From the NCBI GenBank assembly GCA_902775895.1, contig CACYNO010000010.1, forward strand, positions 1 to 49,990: a DNA stretch of 49,990 nucleotides, written 5' to 3'. The DNA comes from an uncultured Lachnospiraceae bacterium. Its GTDB lineage: Bacteria > Bacillota > Clostridia > Lachnospirales > Lachnospiraceae. Below the pieces are notes generated by a model. That model had not been told where the DNA came from. It saw only the letters and a program-made list of their open reading frames with translations, and did not search any database. This document shows positions 32,869 through 41,703 of this stretch, piece after piece (position 1 is the first letter of the stretch; every line of letters starts with the position of its first letter). Made by a program: the position numbers and the translations under genes.

Positions 32869-33735
32869 TCATCCCAATATCTCAGAAACGTTATTTCTTA
32901 TGGCTTCGGCTATATCCGGCTTATTCATGGAATAAACGTGTATATGCTTTATGCCGTTTGCGTAAAGGTCAATGATCTGATCCGTGGCATATGCGATCCC
33001 GGCCTGTCTCATGGCCGCATCATTGTGCCCGAACCTGTCCACGAGATTTTTAAATCTCTCGGGTACATTTGTCCCTGAAAGTTCTATGGCTCTCTTTATC
33101 TGGGCAGGCTTGGTAACGGGCATGATCCCCGGTATCACCGGAACTTTGATCTCCTTTTCCCTTACCCTGTATAAGAAATTATAGAAAATGTTGTTGTCAA
33201 AAAACATCTGGGTGGTGAGATATTCACATCCCGCATCCACTTTTTTCTTAAGGTTCGTGATATTTACATCTTTGCTGTCATCCTCGGGGTAGCCTTCAGG
33301 ATAACAGGCTCCGCCCACACAAAAGTCACCGTACTCTTTTATATCTGCCGTAAGTTCTGATGCATTTTTAAAATCCGTAAACGGCTCCCCGTCAAAATCT
33401 TTCGGTCTGTCGCCCCTTAGTGCCAGCACATTCTCGATACCGGCAGATTTCATCTCATCAAGAACCTTATGGATAGATTCTTTGGTGGCACCCACACATG
33501 TAAGATGGGCGATTGTTGGAACTCCGAAGAGCCTCTGTATCTCTCCCGCAAGCTTAACCGTGTTATCCCGGGTAGAGCCTCCTGCGCCGTATGTTACACT
33601 CATGTAGTCAGGATGCTTTGCCGCCATTTCAAGCACGGCTCTCTCCACAATGGCAAAATCAGTATCTTTCTTTGGCGGGAACACTTCATATGAAAGTGTA
33701 TTTTTTCCCTGAGCGAAAATATCCCTTATCTTCAA
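32869..33735 (-). CDS. metF: Methylenetetrahydrofolate reductase
   Basis: MetF (288 residues) is a flavin TIM-barrel enzyme making 5-methyl-THF for methionine synthesis and one-carbon flow. It has SYEVFPPKKDTDF (14-26), VTYGAGGSTRDN (near 45), HLTCVGATKES, NVLALRGDRP and the LTTQMFFDNNIFYNFL segment near 170. No MetV-like partner is adjacent. It lies 16 bp downstream of a G3E GTPase gene. Confidence 0.97.
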   Translation of the reverse strand: MKIRDIFAQGKNTLSYEVFPPKKDTDFAIVERAVLEMAAKHPDYMSVTYGAGGSTRDNTVKLAGEIQRLFGVPTIAHLTCVGATKESIHKVLDEMKSAGIENVLALRGDRPKDFDGEPFTDFKNASELTADIKEYGDFCVGGACYPEGYPEDDSKDVNITNLKKKVDAGCEYLTTQMFFDNNIFYNFLYRVREKEIKVPVIPGIMPVTKPAQIKRAIELSGTNVPERFKNLVDRFGHNDAAMRQAGIAYATDQIIDLYANGIKHIHVYSMNKPDIAEAIRNNVSEILG

Positions 33736-33751
33736 AGTTTCATCCTCTTTT

Positions 33752-34708
33752 TTAAAAATAAACTATCTCCTGTTTTGGAGGTTCTGTCTTCTTTGCTTCT
33801 ATTATCTTTAATACAGGTCCTACATCATTGTATTCGTTTCTTCTTTCGTATCCTACACGTACGGTAAGCTCCAACCATTCATCTTTTTCAAAAACATAGT
33901 CTTTACCGCACTCAGCGATAAATCCAACAGTTGCTATGTCATTTTCACAACAGGTCATTGCTTTTCTTGATGCCACAAATATGCTTTTGTCCATGTTCTT
34001 CAGCCTGAACACCTGCGCTTTGAAATGAAAAACTTTTCCGTCATAGGCATCGTGACGCTCCCTTGCATCCACAAACCAGATACCGAAATCCTCATCTGCA
34101 ACATCAATGCTCTCGGCATCCATGTCATAAGGCAGCACCTCGTTCACGCCTGTGATGATCTCCCTGTTCTTATCCTCAAATATAACGTCTATGGCAGGAT
34201 TAAGGACCTTCATGCTCCTGCGGAATGACCCCAGATCCATAGTCTCTAAGTCGCATCGGTTAAAGATCACACTTTCCGCCGTCTTTACCGTCTCTGCCAT
34301 GATGGACTGCATATTGCTCCACTGCAGTTTGAATGTCTCAGCGTTCATAAGGGTTATGGTCTGATAGATCGCCCATCCTTCAGGAAGACCCGTCTCGGCA
34401 ATGCGCGCCGGATCCCACATACCGTTGTATTCCATGATGACTGCCCAGGGGCTGTATTTTTCTTCCAGCTCCTCAAGTTTTTCTTTGGTGAATTCCTCAT
34501 CGGTAAGTATCTCAAGGTCAACCCCGTGTTCTTTCAGAAGCTGTCTGTCATACTCCACCTCTCCCTCTTCCAGGGCGATGATCAGTTTTTTCTGGGCGTC
34601 ATCAAACTGACCACCCTCCACTAACTCGGATATAAAGGTGGTCTTTCCGCTCTCTAACTGTCCGTTTATCAAAAAGATTGGTATTAAATATTCATCCTGT
34701 TCCGGCAT
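33752..34708 (-). CDS. G3E GTPase with TIGR03943/DUF1980-like C-terminal domain
   Basis: The first half of this 318-residue protein is a P-loop GTPase of the G3E (COG0523) group: NGQLESGKTTFI (residues 15-26) and NRCDL (150-154) as the guanine-binding N-x-x-D. It lacks the CxCC metal motif. The second half (about 200-305) resembles the small OB-like domain of TIGR03943/DUF1980 proteins, with MTCCENDIATVGF (C253, C254). It stands directly after a CxCC-type G3E GTPase with a long His-rich insert, so the pair may handle one metal together. Metal and partner are not known. Confidence 0.8.
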   Translation of the reverse strand: MPEQDEYLIPIFLINGQLESGKTTFISELVEGGQFDDAQKKLIIALEEGEVEYDRQLLKEHGVDLEILTDEEFTKEKLEELEEKYSPWAVIMEYNGMWDPARIAETGLPEGWAIYQTITLMNAETFKLQWSNMQSIMAETVKTAESVIFNRCDLETMDLGSFRRSMKVLNPAIDVIFEDKNREIITGVNEVLPYDMDAESIDVADEDFGIWFVDARERHDAYDGKVFHFKAQVFRLKNMDKSIFVASRKAMTCCENDIATVGFIAECGKDYVFEKDEWLELTVRVGYERRNEYNDVGPVLKIIEAKKTEPPKQEIVYF

Positions 34709-34726
34709 AACTGCAAAACGCTCCTT

Positions 34727-36019
34727 TTACACACCGAATAATTCTTTTATCTTATCAACGTTTATATCTGTACCTATTACGACTATCTTACCGGTAGTCT
34801 CGGGGACTCCGTCTCTTATCTCCACTTCTCCCGGCGTCACATCAAAGAACATCCAGTTGCCGGCGCTGTCAGGCAGCATCCCCTTTACACGCAGTACCGT
34901 TCCGCAAACAGCCTCATCAGCCAATGTCTCCAGCGCATTCTGAAGCGCATCTTTTTCTATCGTAACAGGAGTCTCGATTCCCCAGCTTGTGAACACCTCG
35001 TCCGCATGGTGGTGATCATGGTCATGTCCGTGGTCGTGTCCGCAGCCGCAGCTGTCGCCGTGGTCATGATGGTGCTCATGCTCATGATCGTGATCATGGT
35101 CATGGTCGTGATCGTGGTCGTGATGATGCTCATGCTCATGGTCGTGATCGTGGTCATGATGATGTTCATGGTCGTGATCATGGTCATGATCGTGGTCATG
35201 GTCATGATGGTGCTCATGCTCATGGTCGTGATCGTGGTCATGATGATGTTCATGGTCGTGCTCATGGTCATGATGGTGCTCATGCTCATGGTCATGGTCA
35301 TGCTCCCCTGCTTCGTGGGTATTACCCTCATCATCATGATAATGGAAGTTTCCGTCACCGTGATCATGATAATGACGCTCGGGATGCCTCATCTCGTCAA
35401 GAAGCATCTCAATCAGATCACCACCGCCTTCCATCTGGATAAGTATCTTGTTTCCGTCAAGCTTATCCCATTCCGTGGTGATAATGGAGCAATGCTCATT
35501 AAGTCCCTGTACGATCTCAGCCGCATCCATTACTTTTGAGTCGTCAGTCAGCTGTGTACGGCTAAGGATAACGGTACCGGCGGACTGTATCTGATTATTG
35601 AAAAATTCGCCGAAGTTTCTGTTGTACATCTTGGCTTTTCCCGCATCCACAACTGTAGATGCACTGTTAAGAACAATGTTTTTATTTTTCAAGTTCTGTA
35701 CTGACTTTATCACATCTGAAAGTTTGCCCACACCTGAAGGCTCGATAATGATCCTGTCGGGCTCATAGGTATCAATAACTTCCGCCAGAGCCTTCTCGAA
35801 ATCTCCTACTAAGGAACAGCAGATACATCCTGAATTGATCTCTTTTATCTCGATACCGGCATCACTGAGGAACTCCTGGTCCACTCCTATCTCCCCGAAT
35901 TCGTTTTCAATAAGGACCACCTTTTCTCCGGGAAGTGCCTCCGCCAAAAGCTTCTTAATAAGTGTAGTCTTACCTGCTCCCAGAAAACCTGAGATAATGT
36001 CTATCTTTACTTCCTTCAT
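34727..36019 (-). CDS. CobW/COG0523 G3E GTPase with very long His/Asp-rich insert
   Basis: This 430-residue protein is a metal-trafficking GTPase candidate. It has Walker A GFLGAGKTTLIKKL (11-24), the CxCC metal motif GCICCSL (C65, C67, C68) and a Walker B/EPSG region (IIIEPSGVGKL). From about residue 200 to 340 comes a His/Asp/Glu tract built of HDHDH and HEHEHHH units, ending in GDSCGCGHDHG. The CobW C-terminal domain follows (about 345-430). The start at MKEVKIDI has AAGGA at good distance; earlier in-frame codons are weaker. Zinc, nickel or cobalt are all possible ligands. Confidence 0.9.
   Translation of the reverse strand: MKEVKIDIISGFLGAGKTTLIKKLLAEALPGEKVVLIENEFGEIGVDQEFLSDAGIEIKEINSGCICCSLVGDFEKALAEVIDTYEPDRIIIEPSGVGKLSDVIKSVQNLKNKNIVLNSASTVVDAGKAKMYNRNFGEFFNNQIQSAGTVILSRTQLTDDSKVMDAAEIVQGLNEHCSIITTEWDKLDGNKILIQMEGGGDLIEMLLDEMRHPERHYHDHGDGNFHYHDDEGNTHEAGEHDHDHEHEHHHDHEHDHEHHHDHDHDHEHEHHHDHDHDHDHDHDHEHHHDHDHDHEHEHHHDHDHDHDHDHDHEHEHHHDHGDSCGCGHDHGHDHDHHHADEVFTSWGIETPVTIEKDALQNALETLADEAVCGTVLRVKGMLPDSAGNWMFFDVTPGEVEIRDGVPETTGKIVVIGTDINVDKIKELFGV
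34995..35370 (-). repeat. Tandem His-Asp/His-Glu codon repeat in the G3E GTPase gene
   Basis: Within the GTPase gene the plus-strand sequence is a patchwork of CATGATCGTGGTCATG-type units, in blocks of 42-60 bp that recur with small changes. This gives the H-D-H-D / H-E-H-E tract. Such DNA is prone to slippage and unequal exchange, so length may vary among strains. Confidence 0.85.
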
Positions 36020-36072
36020 ATGCATGTCCTTCCTTTCATTCAATTAAGTCTATTAGAGTATTTTATCATTTT

Positions 36073-37365
36073 TTATCCATTTTGGTAAATATTTTCCAAA
36101 ACGTTAAAATAGTCACCGAATGTCTTTGAACAGCACTCATAGTTATCTATCACAATACCGCCCGCCATAAGGCCGGTCAGTGAAAATGCCATTGCTATCC
36201 TGTGGTCGTTATATGTTTCAACGATACCGGGACTTACTTCCCCGGGATATATCTTCAGACCGTCTTCATATTCCTCGGTCTTTATTCCCAGTTTCGAAAG
36301 CTCCGTGCATATTGCACTTATCCTGTCTGATTCCTGCTTTCTGATGTGTCCCACATTTCTTATGGTTACAGGAGAGGAACAAAATGGAGCTATAGCCGCC
36401 AATGTCATGGTCTGGTCTGAAAAGTCCCTCATATCCACGTCTATCCCGGAAAGTTCTCCGCCTTCAGGACCTTTAAGCAGAATCCCGCACCCAGTTTCTT
36501 CATAAGAACAGCCCATCCGTTCCAGTACATCCAAAAACCTTATGTCACCCTGAAGTGAGTCTTTTTTTACTCCTTCCACCGTGACTCTTCCCCCGGACAC
36601 GGCTGCTGCCGCATAAAAATAACAGGCTGCAGATACATCGGGTTCTATATTGTATTCCCCCGGGATATATCTTTCTCCCTTCGGTATCCTGAACCCACCC
36701 TGTTCCGCTTTTACCTCAACCCCAAAGCTCTTCATCACCTCACGGGTCATCCTTACGTAGGCGCCTTCAGCCCTTGTCCCTTCCACATGTATCACCATGT
36801 CTCTTCCCGTCTTATCGGTGACAAGCGGTGCAGATAAAAGAAGCGCACTTAAAAACTGGGTGCTGATATCAGAATCAACACATACTTCAGAGTGCAAACT
36901 GTCCCCTGCTCCTATATAGACAGGAAGGTGATCCTCCGCCTCCGTATACTCGATAAAAGAACCCATATGGGAAAGTGCATCAAAAAGGGGCTTCATGGGC
37001 CTTTTTTTCATCTGGTCCGAAGCATTTATCATATAAGTGCCGTGACTTAAACCCAGTGCGGCAGTAAGGAATCTGGCTGCCGTTCCTGCGCTCTCTACAT
37101 TTATGGACGCATGGTCTTTAGGGATCATCCCGCCTGTTCCGTTTACCGATACGGTATTTCCCCGGATCAGGGTCTTTATTCCAAGCTTTTCCAGGGAATC
37201 GATAAATGCAACGGTATCGTCTGAAAAAAGAACGTTTTTCAAAAGACTTTTCCCGTCACAAAAGGCGCTTATAAAAAGCGCCCTGTTTGTTATGCTCTTT
37301 GAGCCGGGAACTGTTATCCGGGCATCAATCGGCTTATTTAGTTTTTTAACTCTGTATTGTCCCAT
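36073..37365 (-). CDS. aroA: 3-phosphoshikimate 1-carboxyvinyltransferase (EPSP synthase)
   Basis: AroA (430 residues) joins shikimate-3-phosphate and PEP in the chorismate pathway. It has VPGSKSITNRALFISA (about 21-36), the GTAARFLTA block near 88, and DFSDQTMTLAAIAPF and HIRKQESDR near 315-345. SMLG: the substrate-site sequence differs from the E. coli class at several places, so inhibitor response is not predicted. The chosen ATG begins 8 bases past the citrate synthase stop and lacks a good ribosome site, hinting at coupling; a TTG 15 bases earlier is the alternative. No other aro genes are near. Confidence 0.96.
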   Translation of the reverse strand: MGQYRVKKLNKPIDARITVPGSKSITNRALFISAFCDGKSLLKNVLFSDDTVAFIDSLEKLGIKTLIRGNTVSVNGTGGMIPKDHASINVESAGTAARFLTAALGLSHGTYMINASDQMKKRPMKPLFDALSHMGSFIEYTEAEDHLPVYIGAGDSLHSEVCVDSDISTQFLSALLLSAPLVTDKTGRDMVIHVEGTRAEGAYVRMTREVMKSFGVEVKAEQGGFRIPKGERYIPGEYNIEPDVSAACYFYAAAAVSGGRVTVEGVKKDSLQGDIRFLDVLERMGCSYEETGCGILLKGPEGGELSGIDVDMRDFSDQTMTLAAIAPFCSSPVTIRNVGHIRKQESDRISAICTELSKLGIKTEEYEDGLKIYPGEVSPGIVETYNDHRIAMAFSLTGLMAGGIVIDNYECCSKTFGDYFNVLENIYQNG

Positions 37366-37372
37366 ATCACTG

Positions 37373-38770
37373 TCAGTCAAACTTTATATGAACCGTCTTT
37401 CTGTCATCCATAGGTATGTATTCTTTCTGCTTACCCACATACTTGTAAGCCGGTCTGATGATCTTTCCTGCGTTCACCAGTTCCTCAAGTCTGTGTGAGC
37501 ACCAGCCCGATATCCTGGATACTGCAAATAAAGGCGTAAACAACTCTTCAGGAATACCGAGCATTGAGTAAACAAGACCGCTGTAGAAATCCACATTTGC
37601 ACACACCGGCTTGAAGATGTTTCTTTTTGACATGATAAGATCTGCTGCTTCCTCTTCCACCATCTCATAAAGAGCAAATTCTTCCTGTCTGCCTTTCTCC
37701 TCGGAAAGTCTGCGCGCGAAATCTTTTAAGATGACCTGTCTCGGATCGGAAAGAGTATATACCGCATGTCCCATACCGTAGATAAGACCTGTGCAGTCAA
37801 AAGCTTTCTTATCAAGGATGTCGTTCAGATAATTCCTTACCTCATCCCTGTTTGTCCAGTCTTTGATATTTGCCTCAATGTCTTCAAACATCTTCTGGAC
37901 CTTGATATTGGCACCGCCGTGCTTCGGCCCTTTAAGGGATGCTATAGCTGCTGCAATGGCAGAATAAGTATCTGTCCCTGAAGATGTGACCACATGAGTG
38001 GTAAATGTGGAATTGTTACCGCCGCCGTGTTCTGCATGAAGAACAAGGCAAATATCAAGGATCTCTGCTTCAAGCTCCGTAAATTCTCCGTTCTCCCTGA
38101 GCATGTGAAGGATGTTCTCCGCTGTTGAATAATCCTTTTTGGGAGACTTTATCATAAGAGAATCGTTCAAATGGAAATGTCTGTAAGCCTGATATCCGTA
38201 TGCTGCAAGAAGAGGCATCTTCCCGATAAGCTGAAGGGACTGACGAAGCACGTTGCTTATGGACGTACTTTCCGGAGACTCGTCGTACGAATAAAGATTC
38301 AGGATACTCTTCATCATGGAGTTCATGATATTCTCCGTGGTGGCCTTCATGATAACGTCTCTTACAAATGTACCTGATAACTCCTGCAGATCATTCAATA
38401 TCCTGACAAAACCTTCAAGTTGTGCACGGGACGGAAGTTCACCGAAGATAAGAAGATATGTCACCTCTTCGAATCTGTATCTGTGTCCCTCAAAATTCTC
38501 TACAAGATCACGCACTTCATACCCCTGGTAATAAAGACGTCCGTCAACGGGTATCTTTCTTCCTCGGACATTCTGTGTACCGCTCACCTCTGAGATCTCG
38601 GTAAGTCCCGTAAGCACACCATTACCGTTACTGTCTCGAAGCCCTCTTTTTACATCATATTCCACATAAAGATTAGGGTCTATCTTGTCCATCTTCATCG
38701 TCTGGCGGACAAGCTGGTCAAACTGCTCCTCATCTATCGTGGTGATCTTCATCATTTCTTCATTGTTCAT
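37373..38770 (-). CDS. gltA: Citrate synthase
   Basis: This 465-residue enzyme condenses oxaloacetate with acetyl-CoA. Catalytic regions are LHAEHGGGNNSTFTTHVV (near 265-283), GPKHGGANIKVQ and GLIYGMGHAVYTLSDPR (near 340-355), and CANVDFYSGLVYSMLG with the catalytic aspartate. An N-terminal extension of about 40 residues relative to E. coli enzymes is present. GGAGG precedes the chosen ATG; an upstream ATG would extend it by nine residues. With the aconitase-family hydratase 4 kb upstream it probably serves 2-oxoglutarate/glutamate synthesis in an anaerobe. Confidence 0.96.
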   Translation of the reverse strand: MNNEEMMKITTIDEEQFDQLVRQTMKMDKIDPNLYVEYDVKRGLRDSNGNGVLTGLTEISEVSGTQNVRGRKIPVDGRLYYQGYEVRDLVENFEGHRYRFEEVTYLLIFGELPSRAQLEGFVRILNDLQELSGTFVRDVIMKATTENIMNSMMKSILNLYSYDESPESTSISNVLRQSLQLIGKMPLLAAYGYQAYRHFHLNDSLMIKSPKKDYSTAENILHMLRENGEFTELEAEILDICLVLHAEHGGGNNSTFTTHVVTSSGTDTYSAIAAAIASLKGPKHGGANIKVQKMFEDIEANIKDWTNRDEVRNYLNDILDKKAFDCTGLIYGMGHAVYTLSDPRQVILKDFARRLSEEKGRQEEFALYEMVEEEAADLIMSKRNIFKPVCANVDFYSGLVYSMLGIPEELFTPLFAVSRISGWCSHRLEELVNAGKIIRPAYKYVGKQKEYIPMDDRKTVHIKFD

Positions 38771-38816
38771 ATATGAGCTTCCTCCGTTCATAGTCACCGT
38801 TTATTATGCCTGATTA

Positions 38817-39773
38817 TCACGTTTTTTGCAAATTTATGCCTTTACTTTTTCTCAGATCATCCGCAAATTCACTGATGCTTTTTAATCTGTGATTCACACC
38901 CGACTTCCCCAGAGGAGGCGTGAGCATCTCACCAAGGTCTTTAAGGCTTGCCTCCGGATACTCCTTGCGAAGGAGTGCAACTGACTTTAATTTATCATTT
39001 AAGGCTTCAAGCCCTGTTGTTTCTTTTATATATTCTATGTCTTTTATCTGCTTTACCGCGGTTTCAACCGTCTTATTTAAGTTCGCCGTCTCACAGTTAA
39101 CTTTTCTGTTAACGTCATTTCTCATATCTTTGAGTATCATCACATTATAAAAATCCATCTGGGCAACGTAAGCTCCCATCAGGTTTAAGGTGTCGGTGAT
39201 ATTGGCACCTTCCTTAAGGTAAACCACCATATTATTTTTTCTTCCTATGGCTTTTACGTCCAGATCAAATGATGACATGATGGAACATATCTTGTCTGCA
39301 TCATCTTTATTCTTACAGACTATCTCCAGATGATATGCCCCGTTTGGATCGTTCACGGAACCGGCACAAAGAAAAGCTCCTTTTAAGAAAGCTTTCCTGC
39401 AACAGTCATTTTTTAATATAAGTCCCGATGCAAAAATCCTTTCCGGCTTATCCTCAGGTGTCTTTTTCCATTTTACGGACATTAGGACACTGTCACTTAC
39501 GCTTTTTTCAAGTTCAAGGTTTTTTCCTGATGATGTTTCTGACACCGATCCTGTCAAAATATCCGGATCACTCTCTCCGGACACTTTAAAGGTCCGGGCG
39601 ATCAGCTCCCTCACAGCGCTTATCACATACTCGTTTTCAGACTTAAAAAAAAGCCTGCCATCCTCAACACCACCGCAAAATGCCGCAATAGCTGCTATCT
39701 CAGCTATGCGGCAGTGTCTGGGGATATCATTTCTTTTTGCCAGTTCTTCTTTAACCTTTGTCGAAAAAGACAT
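38817..39773 (-). CDS. whiA: DNA-binding protein WhiA
   Basis: WhiA (318 residues) is a DNA-binding protein of Gram-positive bacteria with a LAGLIDADG-like N-terminal fold and a C-terminal helix-turn-helix. The start MSFSTKVKEELAK is characteristic, CCRKAFLKGAFLCAGSVNDP is the central signature, and EYPEASLKDLGEMLTPPLGKSGVNHRL is the HTH. It is encoded next to murB and hprK as in other Firmicutes, where it influences division and chromosome segregation. Usual neighbours yvcJ/rapZ and yvcK are missing from this stretch. Confidence 0.97.
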   Translation of the reverse strand: MSFSTKVKEELAKRNDIPRHCRIAEIAAIAAFCGGVEDGRLFFKSENEYVISAVRELIARTFKVSGESDPDILTGSVSETSSGKNLELEKSVSDSVLMSVKWKKTPEDKPERIFASGLILKNDCCRKAFLKGAFLCAGSVNDPNGAYHLEIVCKNKDDADKICSIMSSFDLDVKAIGRKNNMVVYLKEGANITDTLNLMGAYVAQMDFYNVMILKDMRNDVNRKVNCETANLNKTVETAVKQIKDIEYIKETTGLEALNDKLKSVALLRKEYPEASLKDLGEMLTPPLGKSGVNHRLKSISEFADDLRKSKGINLQKT

Positions 39774-39774
39774 T

Positions 39775-40707
39775 TTAAAATCCTAACTTTCTTACCTCAA
39801 GTTCAAGTTTTACTCCGTTATACTCAAAGACTTTTTCTTTTATCTTATCCGTAAGGGCTATAACATCTTCCGCCGTAGCATTACCGGTGTTTACCACAAA
39901 ACCCGCGTGCTTTTCGGAGACCATTGCTCCTCCGACCTTAAGCCCCCTGAGTCCCGCATCATCTATCAGCTTTGCCGCATAATAACCCTCCGGACGTTTG
40001 AAAGTGCTTCCTGCGCTTGGGACATCCAAAGGCTGTTTGTTATTCCGCTTTTCGGTGAGTTCGTCGATCCGTTCCCTGATCCCGGTCTTGTCTCCCTTTT
40101 CAAGTCTGAGTACGACCTCAAGAACAATATAGTCCTTTTTACTTACCGCACTGGTCCTGTATCCGAATTCAAGTTCATCCTTTTCAAGGATGATCTCATT
40201 CCCTTGTCTGTCGCATACTGTCACGCTGTCTACGACGTCCTTTATCTCACCGCCGTAGGCTCCCGCGTTCATCATAACGGCACCGCCGATAGTTCCCGGT
40301 ATTCCCGTAGCAAATTCAAAACCGCAGGCTCCCGCCTCTGCGATCTTCATACCCAGCCTCCACATACGGGCTCCCGCCTGTGCAGACACCTTGAATCCTT
40401 GTCCATCTTCAACTATCTCCGTGTCCGAATAATCGTCAAGAAGCTGTACGATAACGCCGTCAAAACCTGCATCACTTACAAGGAGATTGCTGCCGTTCCC
40501 CATAACATAATAATCTATGCTGTTCTCATTAAAATACTTTATAAGCTTCAGGATCTGTTCTTTATTCTGAGGCTTACAAAATACCGGCACTTCCCCTCCT
40601 ATCTGAAATGTAGTGTGTTCTCTCATGGGTTCGCTCTCAAGCACATGATCTTCCCCGACTGTTTCTGTTACAAATTTTATTGTTTTATCTAAAAGATGAC
40701 TTTCCAT
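39775..40707 (-). CDS. murB: UDP-N-acetylenolpyruvoylglucosamine reductase
   Basis: MurB (310 residues) reduces the enolpyruvyl group to give UDP-MurNAc, the second committed step of peptidoglycan synthesis. FAD-binding regions are VMGNGSNLLVSDAGFDG and EFATGIPGTIGGAVMMNAGAYGGE (read as two blocks). The catalytic serine is in PSAGSTFKRPEG and the C-terminal KHAGFVVN block is present. Length fits the short type II form. It abuts whiA by one base and follows hprK by 11 bp. Confidence 0.97.
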   Translation of the reverse strand: MESHLLDKTIKFVTETVGEDHVLESEPMREHTTFQIGGEVPVFCKPQNKEQILKLIKYFNENSIDYYVMGNGSNLLVSDAGFDGVIVQLLDDYSDTEIVEDGQGFKVSAQAGARMWRLGMKIAEAGACGFEFATGIPGTIGGAVMMNAGAYGGEIKDVVDSVTVCDRQGNEIILEKDELEFGYRTSAVSKKDYIVLEVVLRLEKGDKTGIRERIDELTEKRNNKQPLDVPSAGSTFKRPEGYYAAKLIDDAGLRGLKVGGAMVSEKHAGFVVNTGNATAEDVIALTDKIKEKVFEYNGVKLELEVRKLGF

Positions 40708-40718
40708 CCTGTTCTCCG

Positions 40719-41660
40719 TTAATAATCTTCTTCCTGTTCTTTTACTTCTCTTAATCTCTTATACAACTCCTCAGCCGCATTATATCCCATCTTCTTTTGT
40801 CTGTGATTGATGGCCGCAGCTTCAAGTATAACCGCAAGGTTTCGTCCCGGTCTTACCGGCACCGTCCTGCAAACAACCTTGCAGCCCATTATATCCTCAA
40901 ACTCGTCTTCAAGACCAAGCCTCTCGTAACTTTTATCAGGCTTCCACTCCTCGATCTTAATGATAAGATCTATCTTTTCCGTTTCTTTTACACTCCGGAC
41001 TCCGAAAAGGGTCTTGATATCTATTATACCTATACCTCTTATCTCGATAAGGTGCTTGGTCATGGGAGGCGCCTGACCTATCAGCGTGTCCTTATTTATC
41101 CTTCTTATCTCCACCGCATCATCGGTAACGATACGGTGTCCTCTCTGGATCAGTTCAAGGGCGGTCTCGCTCTTACCAATCCCGCTCTCGCCCGTGATAA
41201 GCACTCCTTCTCCAAAGATATCCACCAGTACACCGTGAATTATGGTACACGGTGCGAGCATGATATTAAGCCATCTGAAAGCTTTACCCATAAACACGGA
41301 AGTTGTATCTTCAGTTATAAAAAGCGGCGTATTATACTTCTTTGCGATCTCTATTATATCTTCCTGGGGTTCTATACCCTTGCAGTAGATGATACAGGGT
41401 ATCCCTATCTCGAAGATGTTCAGATATTTTTTTATCCTTGTACCGGGACTGCATTCATTCAGATATTCTGATTCCACACGACCTATGACCTGAACCCTGT
41501 CATTATCAAAATGGTCAAAAAATCCCGCAAACTGCAATGCAGGTCTGTTTACATCAGGCACTCTGAGAACCGTATCCCCGTAATCCACATCCGACGTGAT
41601 CTCTTCCAGTTCCATCTCTTCCACAAAATCGGGAAGCTTTACGCCTTTAACATCTTTCAT
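40719..41660 (-). CDS. hprK: HPr kinase/phosphorylase
   Basis: HprK (313 residues) phosphorylates and dephosphorylates Ser46 of HPr, coupling sugar status to catabolite control in Firmicutes. The Walker A motif is GESGIGKS (157-164), preceded by HGVLVDIFGEGVLI with the catalytic histidine H142, and followed by DDAVEIRRI. The C-terminal CRTVPVRPGRNLAVILEAAAI block is the family signature. It heads the hprK-murB-whiA run, with AGGAGTATATG at its start. HPr itself is not in the window. Confidence 0.97.
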   Translation of the reverse strand: MKDVKGVKLPDFVEEMELEEITSDVDYGDTVLRVPDVNRPALQFAGFFDHFDNDRVQVIGRVESEYLNECSPGTRIKKYLNIFEIGIPCIIYCKGIEPQEDIIEIAKKYNTPLFITEDTTSVFMGKAFRWLNIMLAPCTIIHGVLVDIFGEGVLITGESGIGKSETALELIQRGHRIVTDDAVEIRRINKDTLIGQAPPMTKHLIEIRGIGIIDIKTLFGVRSVKETEKIDLIIKIEEWKPDKSYERLGLEDEFEDIMGCKVVCRTVPVRPGRNLAVILEAAAINHRQKKMGYNAAEELYKRLREVKEQEEDY

Positions 41661-41703
41661 ATACTCCTCCCCGGATACACTCCGAAAACCCGGATCAACT
41701 CTG

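Noticed and set aside
34990-35380. Assembly error or sequencing artefact in the HD repeat
   Set aside because: The frame stays open throughout and the C-terminal CobW domain follows correctly.
35006-35539. 177-codon plus-strand frame rich in Val/Met opposite the GTPase gene
   Set aside because: It is the shadow of the His/Asp codon repeat; the Val-Met pattern follows from CAT/GAC codons on the other strand.
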